A DNA stretch of 64,000 bases from assembly GCA_022819905.1 (NCBI GenBank), contig JAJEGJ010000104.1, positions 62,001 to 126,000 of the forward strand, read 5' to 3'. Under the pieces are notes generated by a model, which had not been told where the DNA came from, did not search any database, and saw nothing but the letters and a program-made list of their open reading frames with translations. The stretch comes from Alphaproteobacteria bacterium (GTDB taxonomy: Bacteria > Pseudomonadota > Alphaproteobacteria > TMED109). A program made the position numbers and the translations under genes. This document shows, piece by piece, positions 30,274 through 38,034 of this stretch. Position 1 is the first letter of the stretch. The number at the start of each line of letters is the position of its first letter.

Positions 30274-33200
30274 TTGGTAGCCTCGATCGGCAAGATCGCC
30301 TCGCCGGCGCAGGGCGTGGGGTACTTCGAGAAGGACGGCTATTACACGAAGGACGACGGGGCGCACCGCGAGGCGAGCGCGTGGGCGGGCCGGGGCGCGG
30401 AGGCGCTGGGGCTCGCGGGCCCGGTCGATCCGGAGGCGTTCCGGGGCGTCCTCGAGGGCAAGGTGCCGGGCGGCAGGCAGCTCGGGCGGAAGGAGCCTGA
30501 CGGAAGCATCACGCACCGGCCCGGGCGCGACGTCACGCTGAGCGCGCCGAAATCGGTGTCCCTGATGGCGATGGTCGGCGGCGACGAGCGGATCGTCGCC
30601 GCGCACGACCGGGCGGTGGGCGCCACGCTGGGCTGGATCGAGAGGAACGCCATCGAGACCCGGCTGCGCGACAAGGCCACCGGGGCGATGGTCCGGGCCG
30701 GGGACCAGAAGATGGTCGCGGCGACGTTCCGGCACGACACGTCGCGGAACCTCGACCCCCAGCTCCACACCCATTGCGTGATCGCCAACATGGTCCAGGG
30801 CCGGGATTCGAAATGGCGGACGATGGTCGACGACGGCCTGTTCGCCCACCAGAAGGCCATCGGGGCGATCTACCGGGCGGAACTGGCGCAAGGTCTCGGG
30901 GAGCTTGGCTACGGCATCGCGAAGTCCCACCCGGACGGGCGGTTCGAGATCGCGGGCGTTTCGCGCGAGGTCATCGACGCCTTCTCCACTCGCCGGGCGG
31001 AGATCGAGGCGGCGATGGCGGAGCGGGGCCTGGGCGCCACGGCGGACAACCCGAAGCTCGCGGACCGGGCGGCGCTGCTGACGCGGGCGGCGAAGCGCGA
31101 CGTCGACCGGGGCGAACTCGGCCGGTCGTGGCGGCGCCAGGCCCGCGCCCTCGGCTTCTCGGCGGCGACGGTCAGGGCGCATGCCCGCAAGGCCGAGCGC
31201 GGGCTCGCCGGGCCGGACCTGTTCGCGGGGCCGGGGTACGCGGCGCATGACGCGGCGGCCTGGGCGGTGGAGCACCTGTCGGAGCGGCAGTCGGTGTTCG
31301 GTCACGCCGACCTGCTGGCGGCGACGCTCGCGCGCGAGCCGGGCGCGGTAACGGTCGAGGCGGCGGAGCGGGCGATCGCGGCGCTTGAGCGCGGCGGGTC
31401 GCTCCATGCTGCGAGCGGCCTCGACCCTGGCCGGCACTGGAGCACGGACGCGGCGCTGGCGCGCGAATCCGAGACCATCGCGCTGATGCGCGGAGGCCAG
31501 GGGGCCGAGAGGATGGTGATGCGCCGCTGGGTGGCAGAGACGAAGCTGCACCGGGGCCGGCTCAACGAGGGCCAGAAGGAGGCGGTCAAGACGATCCTCG
31601 CATCGAAGGACCGCGTGATCGGCGTCCAGGGTTACGCCGGGACAGGGAAGACGACGATGCTGAAGCGCCTCCGGGCGCTGGCGCAAAGCCGGGGCTACCG
31701 CACCATCGGGCTCGCGCCGTCGGCCTCGGCGGCGAAGACGCTGGCGAGCGAGTCCGGCATTCGCTCCGAGACCCTGCAACGTTACCTCGCGCGCTTTGAG
31801 GGGATCGCAGAGGGGCGCGGCACGCCGGCGGGCCTGCGCAAGCTCCGCGCCGCCAACGCGAAGACCATGCTGGTGGTGGATGAGTCCTCGCTTGCCTCCA
31901 CCGCGCAGATGCGCAACCTGCTCAGGATCGCGACCGCGCTCCGCCTGCCCCGCGTGGTGCTGGTGGGCGATGAGAAGCAGCTCGGCGCGGTCGCGGCCGG
32001 GAAGCCCTTCGCGCAACTCAAGGCCGCCGGGATGCAGACGGCGGTGATGGACGACATTGTCCGCCAGCGCGACGCCGAGCTGAAGGCGGCGGTCCGGGCG
32101 AGCCTCACCGGCGACGTGAAGGCCGCGTTCGCGAAGCTCGGCGGGCGCATCCGGCAGGTCGGGCGCGAGGACCTCGGCGCGGAGACTGCGCGGCAGTGGC
32201 TCGACCTCGCGCCCGGCGCGCGCGAGCGGACCGGGGTGATCGCGCCCACGCGGGCGCTCCGCGACGAGATCAACGCGACGATCCGCGAGGGGCTGGTGGC
32301 CGAAGGCGCGATCTCCGGTCCGGCCCGGCAGGGGGAGAAGCTGGTATCGCGCGACCTCACACGCGCCGAGATGGCGCGCGCATCCACCTACAACGTTGGC
32401 GACACGGTGATCTTCAACCGTCCCTACAAGCGGATCGGTGTCGAGAAGGGCGACGAGCGCACCGTCACCGGCATCGACCGGCGCTGGGGCACGGTGCACC
32501 TGGCGGACGCCGCGGGCAACGCGACGCTGTGGCGGCCTGGCACGCTGGCCGCCGCGAAGGGCGGGGTGGAGGTCTACCGGAGCGAGGCGATGGAGCTGCG
32601 CCGGGGCGACCGGGTGCGCTTCATGCGCAACGATCCGGCCGCCGGGCTCACCAACGGCGAGACCGCGACGGTGGAATCGTCCGGCCGCGAGGGCGTGGTC
32701 TTCCGTCTCGACGACGGCAGGGTCGCCAAACTCGGCGACGGCGACGCCCAACTTCGGCACGTCGACCGCGCCTTCGCGGCGACGGTGCACGCGTTCCAGG
32801 GCCGGACCGTGGACCGGATCCTCGCGGCGATGCCGGCGGAGAACCCCAACCTGGTCAACCAGCGCGCGTTCTACGTGGCGATCTCAAGGGCGCGGGATGC
32901 GGCCCGGCTCGTCACCGACGATGCCTGGAAGCTCGCTGACACGCTTGAACGCGCCACCGGCGAGCGGCTCGCGGCGCTCGATGCGACGGCGAAACAGGCC
33001 GCCTGGGAGACCGTGTTTGGCCGCGATGACGACCGCGGCCGGGCCGACGATCATGTGGCGCGCGCGCCTGACGCGATGGATCGCGGCGATGACGTTGCCC
33101 GCGACGGGCGGGACGGGCACGAACGAGGGCGCGATTCCGGCCGCGACCGCGGGCGGGGGCACCAGCCGGCGCGCGAACCCGGCGGGGAGCGCGACGGAAA

Positions 33201-33357
33201 AGCCGCCGGTCGCGCACGAAGCGGGCAGGACTCTGCCGGCAAGGACCACGAACTCGACGGCGGCAGCGGGCGCCAACGGGGAGCCTCGCGCGACACCGCG
33301 AACGACAATGCCGCCGAGTCGAAGCAGAAGACGCCCGACCTCGACCTCGGGATGTAG
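30274..33357 (+). CDS. MobF-family conjugative relaxase with helicase domain (TrwC/TraI/TraA type)
   Basis: A 1027-residue protein that would nick oriT and unwind the transferred strand. The start is TTG (30274) followed by VASIGKIASPAQGVGYF, the conserved N-terminus, so the rare start is likely real. The relaxase domain carries SAPKSVSLMAMVG and the metal-binding histidines in FRHDTSRNLDPQLHTHCV near residues 152-168. The SF1 helicase part has Walker A GVQGYAGTGKTT near 450, Walker B VVDESSLAS near 534 and the C-terminal UvrD-like VHAFQGRTVDRI. The final ~100 residues are charged and repetitive (RDRGRGHQPAREP). The gene is very GC-rich and has no mating-pair genes nearby. Confidence 0.92.
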   Translation: MVASIGKIASPAQGVGYFEKDGYYTKDDGAHREASAWAGRGAEALGLAGPVDPEAFRGVLEGKVPGGRQLGRKEPDGSITHRPGRDVTLSAPKSVSLMAMVGGDERIVAAHDRAVGATLGWIERNAIETRLRDKATGAMVRAGDQKMVAATFRHDTSRNLDPQLHTHCVIANMVQGRDSKWRTMVDDGLFAHQKAIGAIYRAELAQGLGELGYGIAKSHPDGRFEIAGVSREVIDAFSTRRAEIEAAMAERGLGATADNPKLADRAALLTRAAKRDVDRGELGRSWRRQARALGFSAATVRAHARKAERGLAGPDLFAGPGYAAHDAAAWAVEHLSERQSVFGHADLLAATLAREPGAVTVEAAERAIAALERGGSLHAASGLDPGRHWSTDAALARESETIALMRGGQGAERMVMRRWVAETKLHRGRLNEGQKEAVKTILASKDRVIGVQGYAGTGKTTMLKRLRALAQSRGYRTIGLAPSASAAKTLASESGIRSETLQRYLARFEGIAEGRGTPAGLRKLRAANAKTMLVVDESSLASTAQMRNLLRIATALRLPRVVLVGDEKQLGAVAAGKPFAQLKAAGMQTAVMDDIVRQRDAELKAAVRASLTGDVKAAFAKLGGRIRQVGREDLGAETARQWLDLAPGARERTGVIAPTRALRDEINATIREGLVAEGAISGPARQGEKLVSRDLTRAEMARASTYNVGDTVIFNRPYKRIGVEKGDERTVTGIDRRWGTVHLADAAGNATLWRPGTLAAAKGGVEVYRSEAMELRRGDRVRFMRNDPAAGLTNGETATVESSGREGVVFRLDDGRVAKLGDGDAQLRHVDRAFAATVHAFQGRTVDRILAAMPAENPNLVNQRAFYVAISRARDAARLVTDDAWKLADTLERATGERLAALDATAKQAAWETVFGRDDDRGRADDHVARAPDAMDRGDDVARDGRDGHERGRDSGRDRGRGHQPAREPGGERDGKAAGRARSGQDSAGKDHELDGGSGRQRGASRDTANDNAAESKQKTPDLDLGM

Positions 33358-33931
33358 CCGCCCGGCCCCGCTTCCGGCCAACGCGAGGCCGGCGAACTCC
33401 CCCGAAAGCGGCCGCGCGACACGTTCCCCGCGGCCTCCGGTCACCCCGAAACCGGGCGCGCGCGCCATCCGGCCTCGTACGGTGCCTAGACGGCGCTGCC
33501 GGGCGCACAGGGATGCCCGGAAGGGCCGGGGGCATCATGGAAAAGCGTGTAGTACGCGGTGCTGTCGGCGGGCCGTCCCCCAGGGGCAAATTCCGGGGGT
33601 TTCCGCGCCCGGGCGACGGCACAGGCGCCCGATTTCTCAAGTAAAATCAAGCGTGTGCCACGGTCGCATGGCGCCGGTATGCTCGCGAGCATACGCGCTT
33701 TTCCAAGGGGTTTCCGGAGCATACGCGGAGGCATATGGGGACAGGAAGCGCCTGGAGGGGCCTGAAAGGGCCCGGAGGGTGACAGGCACCACCGGTGCGG
33801 GTGGTGTGCAGAAAACACTTCCGCAGGAAGTGGGAATGACCTTGTGCGCAGCACGCCGTTGCCAGACTGGCGATCGCTGTCGCCAAGGGCTAGGAGCCGT
33901 CGTGGCGATTGAGCGAGACGACCGGCCAACG
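33358..33931. other. Gene-free gap between relaxase and methyltransferase genes
   Basis: The relaxase and the cytosine methyltransferase genes converge on this 574-base gap. I recognise no protein on either strand. It contains an 18-bp palindrome and repeated agcatacgcg motifs (listed separately). Confidence 0.45.
33677..33694. repeat. Perfect 18-bp palindrome with neighbouring 11-bp direct repeats
   Basis: gtatgctcgcgagcatac is its own reverse complement. Its right half begins a direct repeat gagcatacgcg (33688-33698) that recurs at 33717-33727. Such a set fits an operator, a replication or transfer site, or a protein-binding iteron, but nothing identifies the binding protein. Confidence 0.5.
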
Positions 33932-35224
33932 TTATGTTGCCTCTACCGCTTGAAGTTCGGTGTGGACGGAACCGGCTGTCCCGCCGTCACCAGATGATCC
34001 GTCAGGGTGCCGGAAACGGGGACTCGGTCCGTATCCCGCACCTGGGTGGGCTTCGTGATGACCTGCTAAAGCCATGTATTCGGCTGATACGGGCCGTGGT
34101 GGCGTGGCCGGCGGCACGGATTCCGCACGTGCAATTGCAAGGCCGGGATCGCGGTGAGCTTTCGCTCCGTAGAGCTGCGCCGCGATCGATCGACCAAGAA
34201 GCTCCGCTAGGAGAGGTGGAGTAGCATTTCCGGCTTGCCGAACTTGTTCTCGGTAGGTCCCATCTAGCCTCCAGGATTTCGGGAAGGTCTGAAGCCGGAG
34301 AATTTCTTCTGGCGCAAGAGGACGACTGTCCCAGTGAAAAGGTCCCGTGGCCGGTCCGGGGTTTGCAGGTACTGTCCAGGCAGGCCTGTCCTTAGCGAGC
34401 TTGAGAAGAAACGACCAATATCTGCGTCGGTATCCGAATAGCTCCGGTCCATCCCCCCGCTCGGTGAAAAACTGGTAGTTGAAACCCTCGGGGATCGATG
34501 GAAGTAATCTCGCGAAACGCCCAGTTGGTGCTGGTGGCGCCTCGGGACACACGTCGTGAAGCGCATCCCAAGCCCGCATCGGCCGCTCCCGATGTGTTGC
34601 AGTCGGCCACATTGGGCTCGCGCCACTGCGAAATGCAATCACGATCGCACGCCGGCGGAGCTGCGGGACTCCGAACTCCGCAGCATTGAGCACCCGACAC
34701 GCCAGTTTGTAGCGTGTGCCGCGTCGGCAGTTTATTGCCGAAAGGCGTTTTTCTAGGATCGGCAACGCTGAGCGCTCGCCCCTTACGAACCCCGGCACGT
34801 TCTCGATCAGGATCGCGCGGGGAAGTAGCCGCTCGACCAGGGTCAACAATCCTTGGAGGGTGTCCGCCCGATTATCGTCGAGCCCTCGAGCTCCGGTCTT
34901 TGCCCACTGCGCTGCCTTAGAGAAGGGCTGGCAAGGCGGTCCCGCGGCTAACAAGGCGAGTTCTCCTTCCGCAATTCCAAGGCGGTGCGGGACCAGAGCG
35001 CTCGCGACTTCGTTGATGTCGTGAGGTTTCAAATATGGGATCTGCGGGCGATTGAGTGCTAGGGAGCGTCGCGCAACCGCGTCGATTTCGATTCCCCCGA
35101 TGATGCTGAACCCTGCGTGCTCCAAGCCAAGGTCAAGCCCACCGATGCCCGAGAACGCCGACAAACAGAGTTGCTGTCCGTTGGAAAGGGGCTTTCCCGA
35201 ATTGCCAACCACTGTTTGCCCCAC
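33932..35224 (-). CDS. DNA (cytosine-5-)-methyltransferase
   Basis: A 430-residue C5-cytosine methyltransferase. Motif I AFSGIGGLDLG is at residues 23-33, the catalytic motif IV GPPCQPFS has C98, motif VI is IENVPG near 140, motif VIII is QLRRRAIVIAF and motif X is GNATPP near 335. The target-recognition region lies between VIII and X; its target site cannot be read. A low-complexity tail of ~80 residues follows motif X. It is downstream of the PD-(D/E)XK-like and ParB-like genes on the same strand (gap 159 bases). It could mark self DNA for that pair, or be the DruM-like methylase of a Druantia type II-like system. Confidence 0.92.
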   Translation of the reverse strand: MGQTVVGNSGKPLSNGQQLCLSAFSGIGGLDLGLEHAGFSIIGGIEIDAVARRSLALNRPQIPYLKPHDINEVASALVPHRLGIAEGELALLAAGPPCQPFSKAAQWAKTGARGLDDNRADTLQGLLTLVERLLPRAILIENVPGFVRGERSALPILEKRLSAINCRRGTRYKLACRVLNAAEFGVPQLRRRAIVIAFRSGASPMWPTATHRERPMRAWDALHDVCPEAPPAPTGRFARLLPSIPEGFNYQFFTERGDGPELFGYRRRYWSFLLKLAKDRPAWTVPANPGPATGPFHWDSRPLAPEEILRLQTFPKSWRLDGTYREQVRQAGNATPPLLAELLGRSIAAQLYGAKAHRDPGLAIARAESVPPATPPRPVSAEYMALAGHHEAHPGAGYGPSPRFRHPDGSSGDGGTAGSVHTELQAVEAT

Positions 35225-35383
35225 CGGGCTTCCTCCATGATTCAGCTATTTTTTGGATGTCAGGCATTGCCGGTGGCTTAAGGCCATGCGCAGTCTAGCT
35301 GCAACAGAGGATTTCCCGCTGAACTCCGCGGCAAACACGCGAGTGGGCCTGCACGCTCCGGGACATCAATCCAGCGACCGTCC

Positions 35384-36328
35384 TTAACCAGCAAGCGGCT
35401 CTACATCTTCCCTGATCACGGCTTGGATGATGTCACGCTCGTCGGCTTCGATCTCATCCTTGTACCCGACCAGTCGGAGTCTATCCAAGACGATGGCTTC
35501 ACTCTTGGATGTCAGCCATTCCATCGTTGAACGTTCGACATGATGAGGTACGGCGAGAAACGGTGACGGTGGAACCCACGTACCGGTAAGGCTCTTCCAT
35601 TGGTTTGGGCTCGGTTCGTTGATTTTCTTTTCCCAACTATCGCTACTACCCACTGTGACTTGTCCGATGAATCCCCAGGTGCCAGGTCGAAGTTCCTCTT
35701 CCCATCTGAAATGGGACAGGATGTCCACCCCTTCGTCATGGGCCCTCTTGCGTCGCGGCACCGCATTTGGAGTCGCCTTGAGGCCTGCTTCTTTGCAAGC
35801 GTTCTGTAACGCACTCTCGAATGTGCCGCCTGCACGGCGATGTGCCGCCATCCCGCTCGCCAAAAGCCCCCGGAGTCGCAACACTTTCGCCACGATCCGT
35901 TCGAACATTTCGTGAGGCTGATGCTGTGATTGCACGCTGTATGCGTGTGCGAGCGTTATAGCCAACACGGCAATGTACGCGCTCTCCTCAAAATCGACGC
36001 TACCGTTGTATGTCACCGTTTCGCCCGTGGTCTCGAACGGATAACGACACGCCAGCACGTTGTGACGTTCATTGATCTGCTCGAATACGACGGAGGCCGA
36101 TTCGTGGGCACCGTCCAGCCGTTCGGACAACGGCGTCGCGTCGCTGTCAGCGGTATCACTCTCGGCAGATTGAATTAGCTCAAAGTCCAAGCTGGTATCG
36201 GCCAAAAAGTCCGCAAGGACCGCTCGTTTCACCGGTTCGCCCTTGAGCGCAAGCAGCTCAACTAAGTCCGCTAGCAACGAAGCCCGGGCGTAGCGGCCAT
36301 AGGTGTTGAGGTCAGACGCTGTGATCAT
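35384..36328 (-). CDS. PD-(D/E)XK-like nuclease-fold protein, putative restriction component
   Basis: A 314-residue protein that I cannot place in a named family. Near the C-terminus GVDILSHF (D202) is followed by WGFIGQVTVGSSDSWEKK (Q223, then K234/K235), the D...Q...W-x-x-K pattern of a PD-(D/E)XK subgroup in which Gln replaces the Glu. The N-terminal two-thirds is helical. Its start overlaps the end of the ParB-like gene by 17 bases, so the two are probably made together, and the C5-methyltransferase follows. Inference: the effector nuclease of a three-gene modification-linked defence unit. Confidence 0.65.
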   Translation of the reverse strand: MITASDLNTYGRYARASLLADLVELLALKGEPVKRAVLADFLADTSLDFELIQSAESDTADSDATPLSERLDGAHESASVVFEQINERHNVLACRYPFETTGETVTYNGSVDFEESAYIAVLAITLAHAYSVQSQHQPHEMFERIVAKVLRLRGLLASGMAAHRRAGGTFESALQNACKEAGLKATPNAVPRRKRAHDEGVDILSHFRWEEELRPGTWGFIGQVTVGSSDSWEKKINEPSPNQWKSLTGTWVPPSPFLAVPHHVERSTMEWLTSKSEAIVLDRLRLVGYKDEIEADERDIIQAVIREDVEPLAG

Positions 36329-37427
36329 CCTTATCCAGCTTCCCTTTGACGATGACTCGCGCCGAGTCTGCGAGCTGCGACAGTTCCTTCATGACCTGAA
36401 GCAGACTGCTCGAGAAATCGGCTGGCTCTGCGCGCTGAAGCGTTTCTAGGAATAACTTCACACTCTTCACTAACCGACGAGCGCGTGGCTCCAGCTCAAG
36501 CTCTTCGACGACTTGCCGCGCTAAGCTCAAGTCACCTGTCTTGCGCAGCGTTTCGCGTGCGCGCTCGTCAACGAGGGCACGTCCGTAGATCGTGACGTCA
36601 CGCGAATCTCCCAAGACTGCCCTGCTACGCCCACCTTCGCCTTTGAGATCTCCAAGCACCTCAGCGAGCTTGCGTTGGTCAACGCCCTCCAAGGCTTGTT
36701 CGATTTCTCCATGCGTCCGTGCCTGGCTGAGCCCGATGTAAGTCCTGATGTCTCCCGAATTCATGCAGCGCAACCAAACTCCAAATCTCTGATCCTGAAC
36801 ATAGGCAACGTCCAGGCCAAACTCCTCCCGCGCGTAGAGCAGGATGCGAATCGCGAGATAAGGGTTTCTGACCCCTTGCGCGTTGCTTCCAACCCGTCGG
36901 CCAAGTTCCCGGAAGGGATCGTCGAAGCCCTCTCCTGCGAGCCTGCGAACTTCGGTAAGGAGGTAGCGGGCCTTCGCCTCCGGCGGCCAAGTTTTCAGGC
37001 CGCCAATGTGTCTGAATCCGAGATAGGCATGTGCTTGGCCGCGATCTGAAATTGGGACGCAAGGAATCCTTCGAAGCTGCTCAAGCCGCTCAGCCGACAC
37101 CTGAATCCCAACAAAACTCATGTCGGCGGCCTCGGGCGATCCGTGCAGGATCTTGAGTGCCGCGAGCCGTCGGTTCCCCTCAACAACCGTGTACTTGTCG
37201 GTATCGGGCTCCTGGATGACCAACAGTGGCTCTTGCCGGAAGAAACCGTTGTCCCGAAACGAGTACGCAAGCTCTTCCAAAGCCCCCTCCGAATAGAGAT
37301 AACTCAGAATCTCGGACTGGGGCTCTCCGTGGAGTGGTTCTGGAAGCCGCGGGTTCTCGACATCGAAAATGAGGCTGTCAAAGGGAAGCCACAGGATGGC
37401 TCTTTCCGAAGGATCCGTGTCTATCAT
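36312..37427 (-). CDS. ParB/sulfiredoxin-fold protein
   Basis: A 371-residue protein with an N-terminal ParB/Srx domain: it opens ILWLPFDSLIFDVENPRL and carries the signature VVEGNRRLAALKIL at 81-94 (EGNRR is the nucleotide-binding box). The rest is helical, with no recognisable DNA-partition HTH. ParB-like proteins of this kind in defence loci can be NTP-dependent DNA-binding switches or nucleases. Here it is coupled by a 17-base overlap to the PD-(D/E)XK-like gene, and an IS5 remnant lies just upstream. It is not accompanied by parA, so plasmid partition is unlikely. Confidence 0.75.
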   Translation of the reverse strand: MIDTDPSERAILWLPFDSLIFDVENPRLPEPLHGEPQSEILSYLYSEGALEELAYSFRDNGFFRQEPLLVIQEPDTDKYTVVEGNRRLAALKILHGSPEAADMSFVGIQVSAERLEQLRRIPCVPISDRGQAHAYLGFRHIGGLKTWPPEAKARYLLTEVRRLAGEGFDDPFRELGRRVGSNAQGVRNPYLAIRILLYAREEFGLDVAYVQDQRFGVWLRCMNSGDIRTYIGLSQARTHGEIEQALEGVDQRKLAEVLGDLKGEGGRSRAVLGDSRDVTIYGRALVDERARETLRKTGDLSLARQVVEELELEPRARRLVKSVKLFLETLQRAEPADFSSSLLQVMKELSQLADSARVIVKGKLDKDDHSV

Positions 37428-37606
37428 TCACTGTGCTCCTTCATGAGGCGAGAGGAGATGACGGCGCGGCCCCGAGAGCAGAGTCTACGAAATCTCGAAC
37501 TTCATGATTGTTCTGATGCATTACAAGGGTGTGGTGAGGCGAATCGGAATGCCAGTAGCGGTGACCGGCGCACGCCACATGCCGGCGAGTTTCCCGGCCG
37601 GTGTTC

Positions 37607-37810
37607 CTAGTTTTTCGTCGGGCGGCGGTAGCGACCCAATCACGCAAAGAACTGCTCCACCGTCCAACGTGGCGGTAGCACCGCGAAACCCTTCTGTTCC
37701 TTGGGTTTCTCCACGAAGTGGAGCACCGGCGTTATGTCGATGACGCGGTCGGCTCGCATCACGCGAATTCGCTCTCATTCCCTATCCGTCAGGTCGGTCT
37801 CATAACGCGC
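37607..37810 (-). pseudogene. Decayed, internally deleted IS5-family transposase remnant
   Basis: Read on the minus strand, one frame gives RYETDLTDRE-stop-ERIR joined directly to a C-terminal piece KGFAVLPPRWTVEQFFA-stop-LGRYRRPTKN. The first part is the N-terminus and the second the C-terminal catalytic end of IS5-group transposases (usually YETDLTDREW and RWVVERTFAWLGR). Most of the middle is missing. Both stops are TGA where the family has TGG (Trp). The terminal TAG is at 37609-37607. It separates the ParB-like gene from the large helicase gene. I did not find its terminal inverted repeats. Confidence 0.75.
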
Positions 37811-38034
37811 CCCTGGGCGTCTAAACCTAGCCTGAGTAGCCTTGGTCTAAGCCATGGCAGCCTCCAGATGTAGTGCCTATGCCACATCGTATGACTTCGG
37901 GCTGGGGCTACTCACGAGTTTCCAATCAGTTTTGGAGATCAATTCTTCGTACGACGCCCGTTGCTGGCGACCGCGCCGCACAACCGTCCTCCTGGGGACG
38001 TCGCCACTGTCTCCGCGCTTGCTGCGTGGGATCG

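Noticed and set aside
30136-32790. An 884-codon open frame on the minus strand
   Set aside because: It lies fully opposite the relaxase gene in very GC-rich DNA and gives an Arg/His/Pro-rich product with no motif. The relaxase on the plus strand has conserved motifs throughout.
32438-33997. A 519-codon open frame on the plus strand overlapping the relaxase end
   Set aside because: The product is Arg/Pro/Ser/Thr-rich and unconserved; the relaxase helicase frame has the UvrD-like motif in the same stretch.
36312-37427. Plasmid partition ParB
   Set aside because: There is no parA, no parS-like repeats and no partition-type helix-turn-helix. The gene is coupled to a nuclease-like gene instead.
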